DNA of 64,000 nt, taken from the NCBI GenBank assembly GCA_947044365.1, contig OX345636.1, positions 27,827,466 through 27,891,465 of the forward strand, read 5' to 3'. Positions 11,800-23,985 of the stretch are shown here, one piece after another. A model generated the notes under the pieces. The model was given only the letters and a program-made list of their open reading frames with translations. It made no database searches and had not been told where the DNA came from. The stretch is from Petrosia ficiformis. Lineage: Eukaryota; Porifera; Demospongiae; Haplosclerida; Petrosiidae. Position numbers and translations under genes: made by a program. Within the stretch, counting starts at the first letter, position 1. The number at the start of each line of letters is the position of its first letter.

Positions 11800-11811
11800 T
11801 AATTAAGTATC

Positions 11812-11979
11812 CTAAGTCAATTAATACAGGAAACTCCTCTTATTTGATGATCAAAAAGGCTTCCTATCACTTCCATATTCACATTCTTGAAAAGTATGGC
11901 TTTTGGCATAATCAATATCACAGAATTATAATTGATAATCAGAAGAATCAGTAGTTTGGTATCGTATCGCCCACCCCTA
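11812..11979. repeat. Chimeric MITE fragment
   Basis: The left portion (GTCAATTAATACAGGAAACT onward) matches the interior of the MITE at 7449-7738. The right end (GTATCGTATCGCCCACCCCTA) matches the terminus of the different MITE at 39279-39723. It abuts family A. Confidence 0.7.
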
Positions 11980-12168
11980 GTATTTTGTGGCTAGTCTCGT
12001 CCATTTTGACTTACCTTTTGTGGAGTACCCCAATAGTGATTGTGAGTTATGATAGACGGGTAATGTAGTGTATGTTTCATGTTGGTTTGTCTCTTTATCG
12101 TATAGTATCGCTTGCCTTCATCACCTTGGATAAAGATAAGATCTGTCTATTGTCTAACTTTGTAAGTT

Positions 12169-12169
<1 letters not shown>

Positions 12170-12201
<32 letters not shown>
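12170..12201. repeat. (TA)n microsatellite
   Basis: Pure alternating TA run; apparent ORFs over it are artefacts. Confidence 0.9.
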
Positions 12202-12206
<5 letters not shown>

Positions 12207-12395
12207 GCTATTTTATGTGGTTGTTACAGGAAGTGCTTTACTACTATTCTAAATACTTACCTGTAGTTTGCTGTTTTATGTAGCTGTTTCTATTTATTCT
12301 TTTAGTATTTTGTGGCTAGTCTCGCCCATTTTGACTTCCATGTTTTCGTGTCTACAAGAGTTGTCTTCTTTTATTTATATCAGTCTTTTAGTGAG

Positions 12396-12400
<5 letters not shown>

Positions 12401-12463
<63 letters not shown>
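12401..12463. repeat. (CT)n microsatellite
   Basis: About 30 CT units. The Ser-Leu and Arg-Glu reading frames across it are not genes. The flanks at 11990 and 12310 carry near-identical copies of ATTTTGTGGCTAGTCTCG. Confidence 0.95.
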
Positions 12464-12464
<1 letters not shown>

Positions 12465-13473
12465 ATCAATTGTAAAGAACAGACCAGCACTGCTACAGCC
12501 ATAGAGTTTGCAAAGGAATAGGTGGTTGAGATCACGTGACATCCTGTGTTATTTATGACTCCGCATTTGTATGGCTTCTCAGTGTAGGTCCATTCTTTAC
12601 CATTGATCCCCCCCTCTCTCTCCCTCTCTCCAATACCAATAATTTGCATGATGAGTAATATCGACCACTTACCAATAGATTCTTAACCTTGTAAACCTAA
12701 TGAGCGTGGGTGTTAGTCTCGATTTCTTTTTTTACTGCAGAATTCAATTCTACATTTCAGAAAAAGTGTTTGTCTAAATATACTTTCTATCAAATTTGTG
12801 TTTAGTTTTTGAGTTATTTGCAAAAGAAGTTCCTGATACTGCAAACTTTAAAATCTACGCAAAGTCATCGAGATTGATTGTATAAGCAAAACATTTACAT
12901 GGTTGCAAACTACTATTAAAGAACAATAAAGTTACGAAGAGTTTTTGTTTGTATGCCCTTTAGTTTTTGTTTAAAACCATAATAAAAACTCCAATTTCTG
13001 CCAGTGGAATTTCTCATTCGTTTTATACTTTCTGAACAAAAACGCCTCGTAACCTTTGAGATATTACACCAGTGTATCTTCTACATATTTCGTATCTGCG
13101 AAATTTAAGCTTATGTATGAGTTGTGTAGCTTGAAATCGTACGTGGGTTTCTTGTTCAAGAATCCACCATTTTTATAATAAAATTTTGCTTTTCATCCAC
13201 CATTTTATTGAAAACTTTGTACGTCTATCAGTGCAAAACTTTTATTGTGTCATAAGATAGTGATGACGAAATATTACTAAATATTCTAATATTACTGGGA
13301 GGGTTTATACGGTAATATCGACTAAGGCAAGAAGATGCCACGTTCAAAGAGAAAACAAAATATTTTGGAGAAGAAGGTAATTGTGACACATGTAGGATAC
13401 ATACATTCATGTATAGTACACATACTACAAGTATTGTAGACAGGGCTCTACTATAATTATACAAATATTATAT

Positions 13474-13510
<37 letters not shown>

Positions 13511-13523
13511 AATATATATATAT

Positions 13524-14479
13524 CTAGTATGATGATGACAACATCCCTTTGATGTGGTGAGTTCTATATATTGTATATATAGACCTTCCATGCGCACCAT
13601 TATGCAAGAGATGTCACCATCATACAATATATTGTATATAGTATGGTAATAGGTCCTATATACTTCATATAGGACTCTTCTTCTGTGTCTTAGGATGTGA
13701 TATAGCCCTCACAGGTTCGGGTTATATCACATCCTCAGAAACAAACTCAGGTCGTATATTTTGTATATAGGACCTACGTATTAGCATACTATATATATAT
13801 TATACATATATAATTATATATACATATATATGTGTATATATATGTGTGTGTGTGTATATGTATATATGTAATATTTATAGTATAGTCACATAATTTCAGA
13901 CTATTTGCTTGATAGCTAAAACTCAACTACATTGTAGCCTCATGATTTTTGAAATAGTTGGTCTATAGATTTTCTGTTCGTCTATCATTAGTTTTAACCT
14001 TTGTCTATCAAAAGTGTCTGGTATTACATTACTATATAATTATATAATTATAATAATATTATAGTAAACTGGGGTATTGCATAGTCTAGCATAGCCATGA
14101 AGAAAATATTGCATAAGGGTGATATCATCCAAGTTGGTAGGTTTATATCACCGATGTCGTGTATACATGTAGATGTATTTTGGACATTAGACCAAAAAGA
14201 TCTTTATATAATATATGTATATTATATAGTATGCTAATACGTCCTATATACAAAATATAGGACCTGAGTTTTGTGTCCAAGGATGTGATATAGCCCGAGC
14301 TTGTGAGGGCTATATCACATCCGAGGACACAAAATGAGGGTCCTATATTCATTATATAGGACCTATTAGCATACTATATACAATATATTGTATGATGGTG
14401 ACATCTGCATGGTGTGCAAATGGAAGGTCTATATACAATATATAGGACTCACCATATCAAAGGGATGATGTCACCATCA

Positions 14480-14487
<8 letters not shown>
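13524..14487. mobile_element. Large nested foldback (palindromic) element
   Basis: Arms 13524-13797 and 14221-14487 are reverse complements with few differences, e.g. CCTTTGATGTGGTGAG against the complement of CTCACCATATCAAAGG, and TATTAGCATACTATATA. Each arm contains its own hairpin: GGATGTGATATAGCCC against its complement near 13693-13738 and 14280-14325. The 0.42-kb spacer is A+T-rich and non-coding. It lies in intron 1 of the gene at 13335. Confidence 0.85.
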
Positions 14488-14543
<56 letters not shown>

Positions 14544-15594
14544 GCCCAATTTAAAATGTATGGGCTTATTATAACAATAATAATTATATTATGTATGTAC
14601 ATGTATATATATATATTATTATTATAATAAACCTTTTCAATTAGAAGTATTCAGGAACAACGAATCAACCTAAGGAAAAGCAAAAGGTATGCACATACAC
14701 ACATGTATACATTGTTGTAGTATGTAGCCACACCCTTTGTACAGTGGAGGAGGAAGGGTCTCGTTACAAGCAGTTATGTTTGTAGAATGTAAATATTTGC
14801 AGGACTGTTAATGCCAGGTGTTTCATATGAATCTTGTCACCTCTAATTCTCACATTTTATAAAATTGTAGATTGTAACTTGATTGCTTTGCTGGAAAGTT
14901 GAGTTGTTAAAAGACAGCCATGGTTGATACAAAAAAGTACATGTACCAAGACAGAAATACAACAAATCTTCGTTGAGATTTGCGTAATAGGTGCTTTCCT
15001 TTTTTTGTAAGCAGCAATTTCATAATTTTCAAGTTAATAATTCAACACATTATGAACATGTAAAATAGCCAGTTTGTAAAACATAATTATAATTAGACAC
15101 AGAAATCTATAATATAGTAACATACATATATACAATGTACAATACATGTACAGGCATTCCACTACTGTTTGGTGTAGTTAGTTATTGTACAAGAATAAAA
15201 TAAATAAGGATATAGGGGTATCAAAACTGAAAAACACAGAAACAAGATTAGGATAGTACCTTAGTAATGAAATTACACACCACTTCCACCCTACATACAT
15301 GTATATAAGTACTGTATAGCTAGTTTTTTTGCAAGTCCGCTTTTCGTTAACATGTTATTTGCTTGAAACTAACATGTAAGATTCATGTTAAACACAAACA
15401 AAGATCATAGATACATGTAGATGGTGAGAGAGAAAATAAACTGAGTCGCAAATTTTACATACACTGATAGATCCTTCTTAAAGACTTTGACTATTTAGAA
15501 TATTAATATTATAACGAACAAAGTAACAATAGCAACAACTATCTCTTACAGAAATCAACCTGCCTACAGAAATCACTTAAATAGCTAAAGTTTC

Positions 15595-15935
15595 CAGAAT
15601 GGTCTATATCATGTGGTACACATGTGGACAGTCTAGAAAATTCTAGATACATGTAAATCCATCCCACATGGTACTAATTGAATGTTCTATATCATGTGGT
15701 ACACATGTGGACAGTCTAGTAGATACATGTTAATCCATCCCACATGGTACTAATTATATAAATAATCATGTCAATATTAATCCAGTCTATACACATAGTT
15801 ACTTACTATGTGTTACTTTTCTAAGCCAGGGTGGCTGCTTTAGTATTACTGGTTCCTGCTGTTACATGTACTATGTGTTTATTGTGACTGATTGTTACTT
15901 TTCTAAGCCAGGGTGGCTGCTTTAGTATTTTTGTT
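15595..15935. repeat. Two short tandem duplications
   Basis: CTATATCATGTGGTACACAT with its ~80-bp context occurs twice (15600-15755). CTTTTCTAAGCCAGGGTGGC occurs twice (about 15817 and 15897). No gene is seen in 14690-16080 beyond these. Confidence 0.8.
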
Positions 15936-16084
15936 TTATGAATTTTATAACCCATTTAGCTGCTGTTTATTTGTTAATCGTTTCTAAGCCTTTTGCTAAT
16001 TTTCATGTAATGTATACACTATACAGTCCTGTTGGTTGTAGCGATTGTAGCCCTACTGTACATTTCTTTATGTGCTACATACAT

Positions 16085-16300
16085 GTACATGTATATACGG
16101 CCATTAATTGACCGAACCCCCTGGAATAACAGAGCTTTAATTAATGTACATACAATGTCATGTACATGTATATGTGCAATAACATGTATCATGTATATAT
16201 GTTACACATGCATGTACATGTACATGTAAATAAATATAAAATTATTAGCGGCTTTGAAAGTAACCATATAGGGATAGCCCCGTGGTCCATAAAACTACAA
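16085..16300. repeat. Degenerate family A copy
   Basis: GGCCATTAATTGACCGAACC and ATAGGGATAGCCCCGTGG are decayed versions of the family A core and end. They are separated by TACATGTA-type repeats. Confidence 0.5.
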
Positions 16301-16303
16301 ATA

Positions 16304-16545
16304 TTCATGTTGTACTGCACATACACTTGAACTACACGTGTACATGTACAATGTACAATGTACAATGTATAAATATTCATGTGCATGTATACATGTTAGC
16401 TACATATACATGTATGTACAATGTACAAATGTTCATGTAGCTTGTACTGCACGTATATATTTATACATGTACATGTTAGCTACATACATATACGTGTACA
16501 TACAATATACAATTGTACATGGTCATGTACATACATGTATCTGCC
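16304..16545. repeat. TACATGTACA-rich low-complexity block
   Basis: Dense ACATGTACATGTA and ATGTACAATGTACAA words; reading frames across it (Tyr/Met/Cys-rich) are not genes. Confidence 0.8.
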
Positions 16546-16709
16546 TGTAAATAATATTTTCATTATGCAATTTGTTGTTGAGCCCATGCTTTGGTGATTA
16601 TTCTTTTGGGGGGACTCTTCTTAGAGTCCCTAAATTTAATACATCAAGCAATTTCTTGATTAATAACATAAATATAGTTCTCTGTATTTTGCTTTATATT
16701 TTAATGTAC

Positions 16710-16870
16710 TTTCAGGATCCAGATATTTGTTTAATGTTTGCACATGTGCAGAAATTGAACATGTGACATTATAATTGAAATTATAATTCCAATATAATGG
16801 CTGCGGAGACGTTTCTTGCTCTGTGTTACCGGGCTTTCCATACCTGTAGCGTACTGAAGGGATAGTTATA
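16710..16870. repeat. Fragment of the TAGGGCTGCAACGAATA MITE
   Basis: It matches the interior of the element at 6825-7223 (GCAGAAATTGAACATGTGA, ACGTTTCTTGCTCTGTGTTA). It abuts the family A copy at 16872. Confidence 0.7.
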
Positions 16871-16871
16871 A

Positions 16872-17746
16872 ACAAGATATATAAAGAAAAAAGTATCCCT
16901 ATGATTGCTTTGTGGTGTCCAGCATTCAGTAATCATGGCTAACTGATGCCTGAAACACATCAGCCTATTATAGTTATTATTTTGATTATCTACTCTGTTT
17001 ACCTTTTAAAGAACCTTGTAGAACTTTAAGAATATATTTCAGGTAGAATAGCTAGCTATTAGTTCCATTTTCTACGTAAGCTACACTGCTTTCTTTCTGC
17101 TTATCTGTAGAGCTTGAGCGCGCGTTCTTTTACGCGCCACGCCCATTAATTGACCGAGCCCCGGGAATGATGTAACTTCCTTAACTACGTATACAACGCA
17201 TACTCGCGTAAGTGACACAAACATATAAATATATATATAGTAACCTGGGGTAATTACGAACTAATTTTTCAATACGTTTGTTTGCACAAGTTAAAATAGC
17301 TATAGATTGTTATATATAATATACTGCTGAAATCACCAAAATCTGCTCTTTGCAATGATGGGACTAACTTTTCATTCTCGTGGTGAACTGAGAATCTTTA
17401 GCTGCTAACTACAACTACTTCAACTCGGGGTAATTTCGAACTACCTGTAACGAAGCGTATAACCACCAAAGTGCGATCGTGGCCCGTGGCTGTCACGCAT
17501 CATTGAATAGCCCTAGCCCTGTTCTACATTGTGGTACCAGTTTCAAGTGATGTATGTAAAGTATTATATAACTATAACAACAAACACTTTATACTTAAAC
17601 GGGGTAATTTCGAACTATTTGCAAAGATAATACATTATAGTATATATGTTCGATATTACCCCGATTCGAATTTACCCCAGGTTACTATATATAGTTCGAA
17701 CCCGTGGGAAAGCAATCATAGAGATGGCCCTACGGGCCATAAAAAA
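16872..17746 (-). repeat. Family A copy interrupted by a second element
   Basis: The family A sequence runs on the complementary strand from CTATATATC-type end through the GCGCGTTCTTTTACGCGCCA core to CATATAAATATATATAT. It resumes at 17687 with GTTCGAACCCGTGGGAAAGC and ends GGGCCATAAAA. The gap is filled by the element at 17239-17686. Confidence 0.85.
17239..17686. mobile_element. Nested MITE with AGTAACCTGGGGTAA termini
   Basis: AGTAACCTGGGGTAA (17239-17253) and TTACCCCAGGTTACT (17672-17686) form perfect 15-bp inverted ends. Inside, the motif GGGGTAATTTCGAACTA recurs near 17428 and 17600 and in variant form at the ends. It is inserted in a TATATATA run of family A, so its exact target duplication is ambiguous. 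Confidence 0.85.
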
Positions 17747-18174
17747 CTGCTATTCTATATTTCCAACTACCTTGTAGGATACCCATTCTAAACCAAGTTG
17801 CCACTTTTGTTGAGCCACTTTAGAACATTGAGTGAGAACTACATGTACATTAAACTGTTTGATGAGTGATTTATCTGGCACAATAGGGCAGTAATTATTA
17901 TCTTAATGATAGAATACAATGCTGCTAATATGCATGTTACATGACAGTCTTTGTGTCAGTCTTGTGTGCTACAACGTGGATATTAATTTAGGAATGTAAA
18001 GCAAAACATTAATCGTCGGTAGAGTAAACCACATACATTTTGCGCATCGAATTTTTTTTCACATTTATTAATTGTAACATGAATTATTTTCGATTTACAT
18101 TGTGTTTTTTCTGTGATACAGACATTAATTAGTGTAGTTGTGTATATATATATATGTATATATACATGTATATA

Positions 18175-18329
18175 CAGAAGTGTGGAAACATTGAGCCAAT
18201 TATCGGACATTTTGACCTATTTTCACCACTCTTGTCCTGCTCCCCATATACAGCTCTGTTTCAATTTACCGGACATTCAATAGATTTATCGGACAAAGTC
18301 CTGCATGACTGGCTGTTTCCACACCACTG
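18175..18329. mobile_element. MITE with CAG..GTGTGGAAACA ends
   Basis: CAGAAGTGTGGAAACA at the left is matched by TGTTTCCACACCACTG at the right. It is flanked by TGTATATA/TATATATA (7 of 8). Related copies are at 56793-56949 and 60334-60445. Confidence 0.8.
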
Positions 18330-18461
18330 TATATATATATATATAAAATAGAGTTGGATTTCCATATATAATATTGTGCTATTCAACATGCACATGTTTC
18401 CAGACTTTCAGGCTGCAGTGAACCCTGACCACAGTGGCATGGTAATTAGTAGGCCTTTAGT

Positions 18462-18987
18462 AAGTGTATATAGAGAAAAAAACATCCCTATATTTGCTTT
18501 GTGATGACTATGTATTAAGCATTGCTGATGGCACTAGTGTCTCTACCTTTCTGTGTACTCCTGGGGCCTGAAGACGTAAGTGTAAGCCTAATTGCAGTCT
18601 AAATACACAGGTGTCTGATGAACTGACTGAGGTACTCCTTCAAGGTTCTAAATGATGACTTCCTCGTGTCTGAAACTCAACAACTTATCATACTTACTTG
18701 TTAAAGATTCTTTCTCTGCTATATACAACAGTTATTAGCAGTTTTACATCCTTTCTGAATCTTCCTGGCTGGTCTCAGTGGTCTGTAGCTCAAACGCGCG
18801 TTCTTTTACGCGCCACGCCCATTAATTGACCGAGCCCCCGGGAATGACGCAACTTCCTTAACTATGTATACAACGCATAGTCGCGCAAGTGACACAAGAA
18901 TATATATAATTATATTATTATATATATATTATATACATTAAACCCTGTGGAAAGCAATTATAGGGATGGCCCTACGGGCCATAAAAA
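18462..18987 (-). repeat. Full-length dispersed repeat family A
   Basis: About 525 bp, complementary to the copy at 61642-62183 along its whole length. Subterminal CATCCCTATATTTGCTTTG and CCCTGTGGAAAGCAATTATAGG ends form an imperfect inverted repeat. The core is G+C-rich (CCCATTAATTGACCGAGCCC). No coding capacity is seen; it could be a non-autonomous DNA element or a SINE-like unit. Confidence 0.85.
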
Positions 18988-21900
18988 CTACTGATGTCGA
19001 AATTTTACTAAACAAAGACTACATGTACGTCACATCTCTTTATCCATCTACATGTATATGTATCCCTACTGTGATACTCATAAATACGTTATTTATTTAA
19101 GTATTTTATACAAAGTCGCTTTATTCTTACAGGAAGAAACTGTGAAAGAGATTTCGAAATCAGCGGATAAACATGTATGTCTATGTGTCATGAGTGATGT
19201 AATATATTACATGTATATTTATATAATATATAATATATAGGCACACACTATGTGACACAAAAATGTTAACTTTCCATTAGCAGTAAGTATTTAATGAATG
19301 TACATGTATTTGGTATAGGCGAACGTTTCATAATCCTGGGCTTCAAAATCCTCTTACTTCATCTGTCATCTTTAACGGATGGCCTGATCCTCCTAGTTAT
19401 GCAACCATTTTCAATAAACTTGCAGAGAGACTTATACATTCCTATCTGGCTACTATGCAACCCTTCTTGTTCCAGATTCTTCTGTATAGTTGGAGGTATA
19501 AAGAATAAAACACATGCTGTAGTAGTATAGAATATGCTGTTTCTTGTAACCATAACTCACAAAGAAATAAACTTGAAAAACTGCTAAATGTAATTTTGAT
19601 TGTGTGAATTTTTACTCGTGCTGGTTGGACATCGTTTAAACAAATGCTCTATAAAATGCAATTCAATTAAGCACGATACCTAATGCCTTTCAGGAATTGT
19701 ATTACTTATGACACACCCCTTTGTGAAACAACTGAAACTACCATGCCAAGTTGATATTTTATGCTATAATTAATAATAAACTTTTTTTATTTAGAATAAT
19801 TCAGGAACAACTAAGGAAAAGAAAGAGGTACACATACACACACATGTATACATTCTTGCAGAGTACCTACATTTGTACATTCCATCAGGGGGGGGGGGGA
19901 GGGAATGATTGAACAAGTGATATTGAAAAACAAGGCCGAAGCAAATCATATGGATTACAGAAGGTCATGGTCGTTGCTAAATACATGTAGTTAGCTAACG
20001 GAGAACAATATGGTGAAATCGCAAACATATTCTTTCATGGACAGGGTGTACGTAATGTATTTCAAATTCTTGCACCATTGCATTCATGTGGAAATCATTC
20101 ACAAAAGAAGTATTGCCATAGAATACATATATAATACCTACACATAATTTTGTTGTAGTGAATTTTAAAATTTTACTGTACTTCTTATGCTACATACCAG
20201 ATCCATATCTCATATGTAGGGGAGGGACTGGCTACACAAGACTATTAATACTTTGATACTAATGCTCTTCACTTCATTTGTATAGAAAGATGGTATTCCT
20301 TCACCGTTAGAAGAGACTTTATCAGAGGTGTGTCTATCTGTTATATACATGTAATTATACATGCAGGTTTATTTTACCCTACAGGCAGTATTTCAAGATG
20401 AAGAAGAGGATCGTGATACATCGTTTGTAAGTGAAAACACAGATTCACTGTACCTCCCAACACCACAAAGAAACTGGGTAAAAAATATCAAGCCAATAAC
20501 ACTGCCAAAAAAGCTTTTTGTTGGAAGCCTTACTGAAGTAGATACATTTATTAAAATGACGAACGAAATTCGCCACTGTGTAACACCTGGTTGTAATTAG
20601 TTCCTTTGTCATTTGATACAAAGGGCTTCGGGGGTGCAGTTAAGGTTTATTATGGATGTGATGGCTGTGATATTTCAACTGTGTGTTTTGAAAGCTCACT
20701 GAAAAGTGAGTTACTTACCAGTAGCGAAATAGGTGCAGCCATTCAAGTAGGTTTTATTGTATCGGGCTGTATGCATGCAACCTACTGTAAAGTACTAAAG
20801 CTGTCCCTTGGACTTGATGCTGTCCGTATGGATAAATTTTACTCAACCGTCACAAGAATGTACCCTGTAGTGAAGGAGATGGTTGACGAGATGTGTGAGG
20901 AAGCTAAAGAAGAGATGAAGACAATGGATGAACACACTCTTGGCTTGTGGAAGCAGGCAGTAACAAGTGCAGACGCAGCATGGATGACACGTGGTTACCA
21001 CTCCAAAAATGGCACATTCAGTGTTCGTAACTACTATAATGGAGCATTGCTGTATTACAAACACTTGTGTCAACATGGTAGGGACAATATAGTAGAAGGA
21101 GAGCTATATAAAGGAACATCTAAATCCATGGAAGGATTTGCAGCGCGAGAGGTTATGCATTGAGCTAGAGAGGAAGGGATGAAACTCGCTGTCCATTGGC
21201 AAGATTCAGATTCATCTTCTGCAAAAGCAGTAGCGGAATGCTTTCCTGAATGCAAAATTATGATCTGTGGTGGCCATGCCGGCAAAAATCACTTAAAAGC
21301 TCTGGAAAATTACTCCAAGATGAAGGCACCTTCGATAGATTTGATTAGAAAGCATGAAGACAGGTTCCCTTTAATAAATGGAGCACGCTGCCACTGTCCT
21401 AATCGCCACAGCCAAGGTTGTGGTTGTATTACTGATGCTTTTATCATGAGAGCACGTAATAACTTTTCTTACATTCTGACAGACTCTAAGTCTGCTGAAG
21501 AATTTGCGAAAAGGCTGAGAGTTCTACCCAGACATGTGCGTGACGAGCACGAGTGGGAAGTGATGGAAGAGGGAGCAGAGCCAACAACAGAGCACTGTGA
21601 TTTTCATCCTCTCAAAGTGTGTAGCTGTGGCAATTGTGCCGAGAAGGAAAACTTTGTGTGTGAAGGAAAAGATTACACTACGCGGTACGGGCTCACGTGT
21701 GCGTTTCACTCTCTCCTTTATGAAATTGAGTGTGACTATAGAGCCTCAATGGCTGACAGCCTCGTTCATCCCGTGCTGAAAAGAGGCCACTCCAATTGGT
21801 TGGAAGCCTCGCACAACGTATTCATCAGGTTCAGGTCAAAGGACATCAGCCTGGAGAGGCTCCACTACGAGGTATCCACTAATTTGGCCCTGTTGCAGTC

Positions 21901-23985
21901 AAACATGACTTACATGTACGAGAAACGAGGTCCAAAGTATCACTGGATACCAGACCTGTATAAACGTCTAAATCTTCCAGTGTATGAAGGTATCCAAGAG
22001 GCTGTGACGACAGCCAACATAAAAAGAAGACAGCAGTTGGGCAGAGCAAAACAAGAGAAGGTTAAGAAAAGGAGAATACAGCTGTTGAAGTTACGAGTGA
22101 GAGATGCGACAGAGCGTCGTGAGTGGTCAAAGAAACACGGAGGTGACACGTATGGCGAGACCAAAGATACGGATTCCAAAGCCCCCAAGAAGAGTAAAGG
22201 TGGTGCCACACAAATAAACATATTGTGCAAGTGTGGATCAACATCTCACAGCCGGTCTACCCACAGGGACTGTCCTCTTAACACCAAGTACAGTAACGTA
22301 TCGAGTATCGACCATTCAGAGGACTTGGTTTGTGACAAAGGAGATGTTGTTTACACTGCCAAATATCAATGTTCTGATGATGCTAATACACATACGGTGT
22401 TAAGTGACGACGAATCGACCTTTAGTGACTCGAGCCTCGAAGGAGACTATCTCGAGGACAGTATGATATACGACAGCGATGACGAAACACAATGTACTTG
22501 TGGTGCTGAAGGCAGAGGCTGCAGAGCTCACAAGAAAGCTTGCCCCTTGAATCCTCATTTGCTGTATCAAGTGAAACCTGCTGCTTCGACGCCTGTACGT
22601 CCTCCAAGTTCGACCCCTTTTAAAGACAGGAAACGAAGCAGTCTTAAAGTATCCCCGTTTCCCACAGCCAAGAAGAGCAAACTCTCAACTCCGTGCAGTA
22701 CCACACAGAGTGCGAGAGTACTGGCCAAATCCTTCAGTCAAAACTCTTCTCCCGAAGAGGACCTATACTGCTTTTGCTGAGGAAAAGAGAAGGGGGATAT
22801 GGTGGAATGTGACGGACATAATTGCATGTTTCAGTGGTTTCACTTTGAGTGTGTGGGGATCACTGAAGCTCCCGAAGGTAAATGGTACTGCGATGACTGT
22901 TCACAAGAGCTCAATATCGATGACTTGTGTGTCGATTCGACTCCTGTACGTCCTCCAAATTCGACCCCTTTTAATGACAGGAAACGAAGCAGTCTTAAAG
23001 TATCCCCGTCTCCCACAGCCAAGAAGAGCAAACTCTCAACTGCGTGCAGTACCACACAGAGTGCAAGAGTACTGGCCAAATCCTTCAGTCCAGACGTTTC
23101 TTCTCCCGAAGAGGACCTATACTGCATCTGCCGAGGAAGAGATGAAGGGAATATGGTGGAATGTGATGGACAAAATTGCACATGGTTTCACTTTGAGTGT
23201 GTGGGAATCACTGAAGCTCCCGAAGGTTAATGGTACTGCGATGACTGTTCACAAGAGCTCAGTATCGACGATTCATGTGTAGAATGCATAGGCGAAAGCC
23301 CAGCCACAGTAACTGTGACCGGCCCACTGCCCACTGAAGAGTGGAAAAGTGCTGCCAGAGATGTTATTGCTAAATTGTCTCGTTGTGAACTCACTGCTCG
23401 GTCTCAACGAGTCCAGAAAATTCCCTGTAGAGATATCGAGCCCCACATTCGTGACAGAGTTCGGGGCGATGACAACTGCCTATTCAGAGCTTTTTCTAAA
23501 GAAGTTACAGGAACTGAATCTAACCACCAAGCTGTTCGTCAAGCAATTGTTAATTTCATGACACACAAAGATAATGCTTACCGTTGCTGTAAGGACTGCT
23601 TTGCAGGTGACACTCTTGAGGCAAACCTTTATGAGCCTATTAAGAGTATGACCGGTTACATCAAGGAAAAGAAGCTGGATCAGCGTGGATGGGGAACTGA
23701 CCGCGAGATTAGAGCTTTTGCTACCCTGTGTCAGATTGATGTTTGTACATACTCTGACAATGGGTCCAGTCGTGCTTGGCTGAAGTTTTCCCCCTCTTTT
23801 GTAACGAGCACTGCATGCCCAAGTCAGACTACAAGATCTACCTATTCCACACAGAGGAAAGGAACCACTACGATCGTGTGGTTCCTTCTGTATAAAATCA
23901 CAGAGCACATGTAATCGGTACGAACCACTTACACATAGCAGATGTGGTGGGAACAGTGAGTACATAACTCATGTACCACGTGTGG

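Larger units (their letters stand above)
13335..23895 (+). pseudogene. Split Mutator-like transposase/PHD/OTU gene, broken
   Basis: Seven small exons precede one large exon: 13335-13376 (ATG, MPRSKRKQNILEKK), 14645-14686, 18412-18441, 19133-19174, 19795-19827, 20286-20327, then 20385 onward. All small exons are 30-42 nt and phase 0 with AG/GT borders. The large exon encodes: an acidic leader; a Mutator-like transposase domain (CVTPGC, YYGCDGCDIS, AAWMTRGYHS, WQDSDSSSAKAV, CGGHAGKNHLKAL); two zinc-knuckle-like CPLN motifs; two tandem ING-type PHD fingers (VECDGQNCTWFHFECVGI, WYCDDC); and an OTU cysteine-protease domain with Asp-Asn-Cys at 23467-23478 and His codon 23866-23868. Breaks are a stop plus frameshift near 20598, TGA 21161, TGA 22778, TAA 23228 and a frameshift near 23797. 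MULE lineages with OTU proteases are known; Kolobok is an alternative family. No terminal repeats were identified. Confidence 0.75.

Noticed and set aside
12268..12649. Ser-Leu and Arg-Glu repeat frames
   Set aside because: They translate the (CT)n microsatellite.
20843..22244. Several 60-96 codon minus-strand frames
   Set aside because: They are antisense shadows of the Mutator-like transposase exon.
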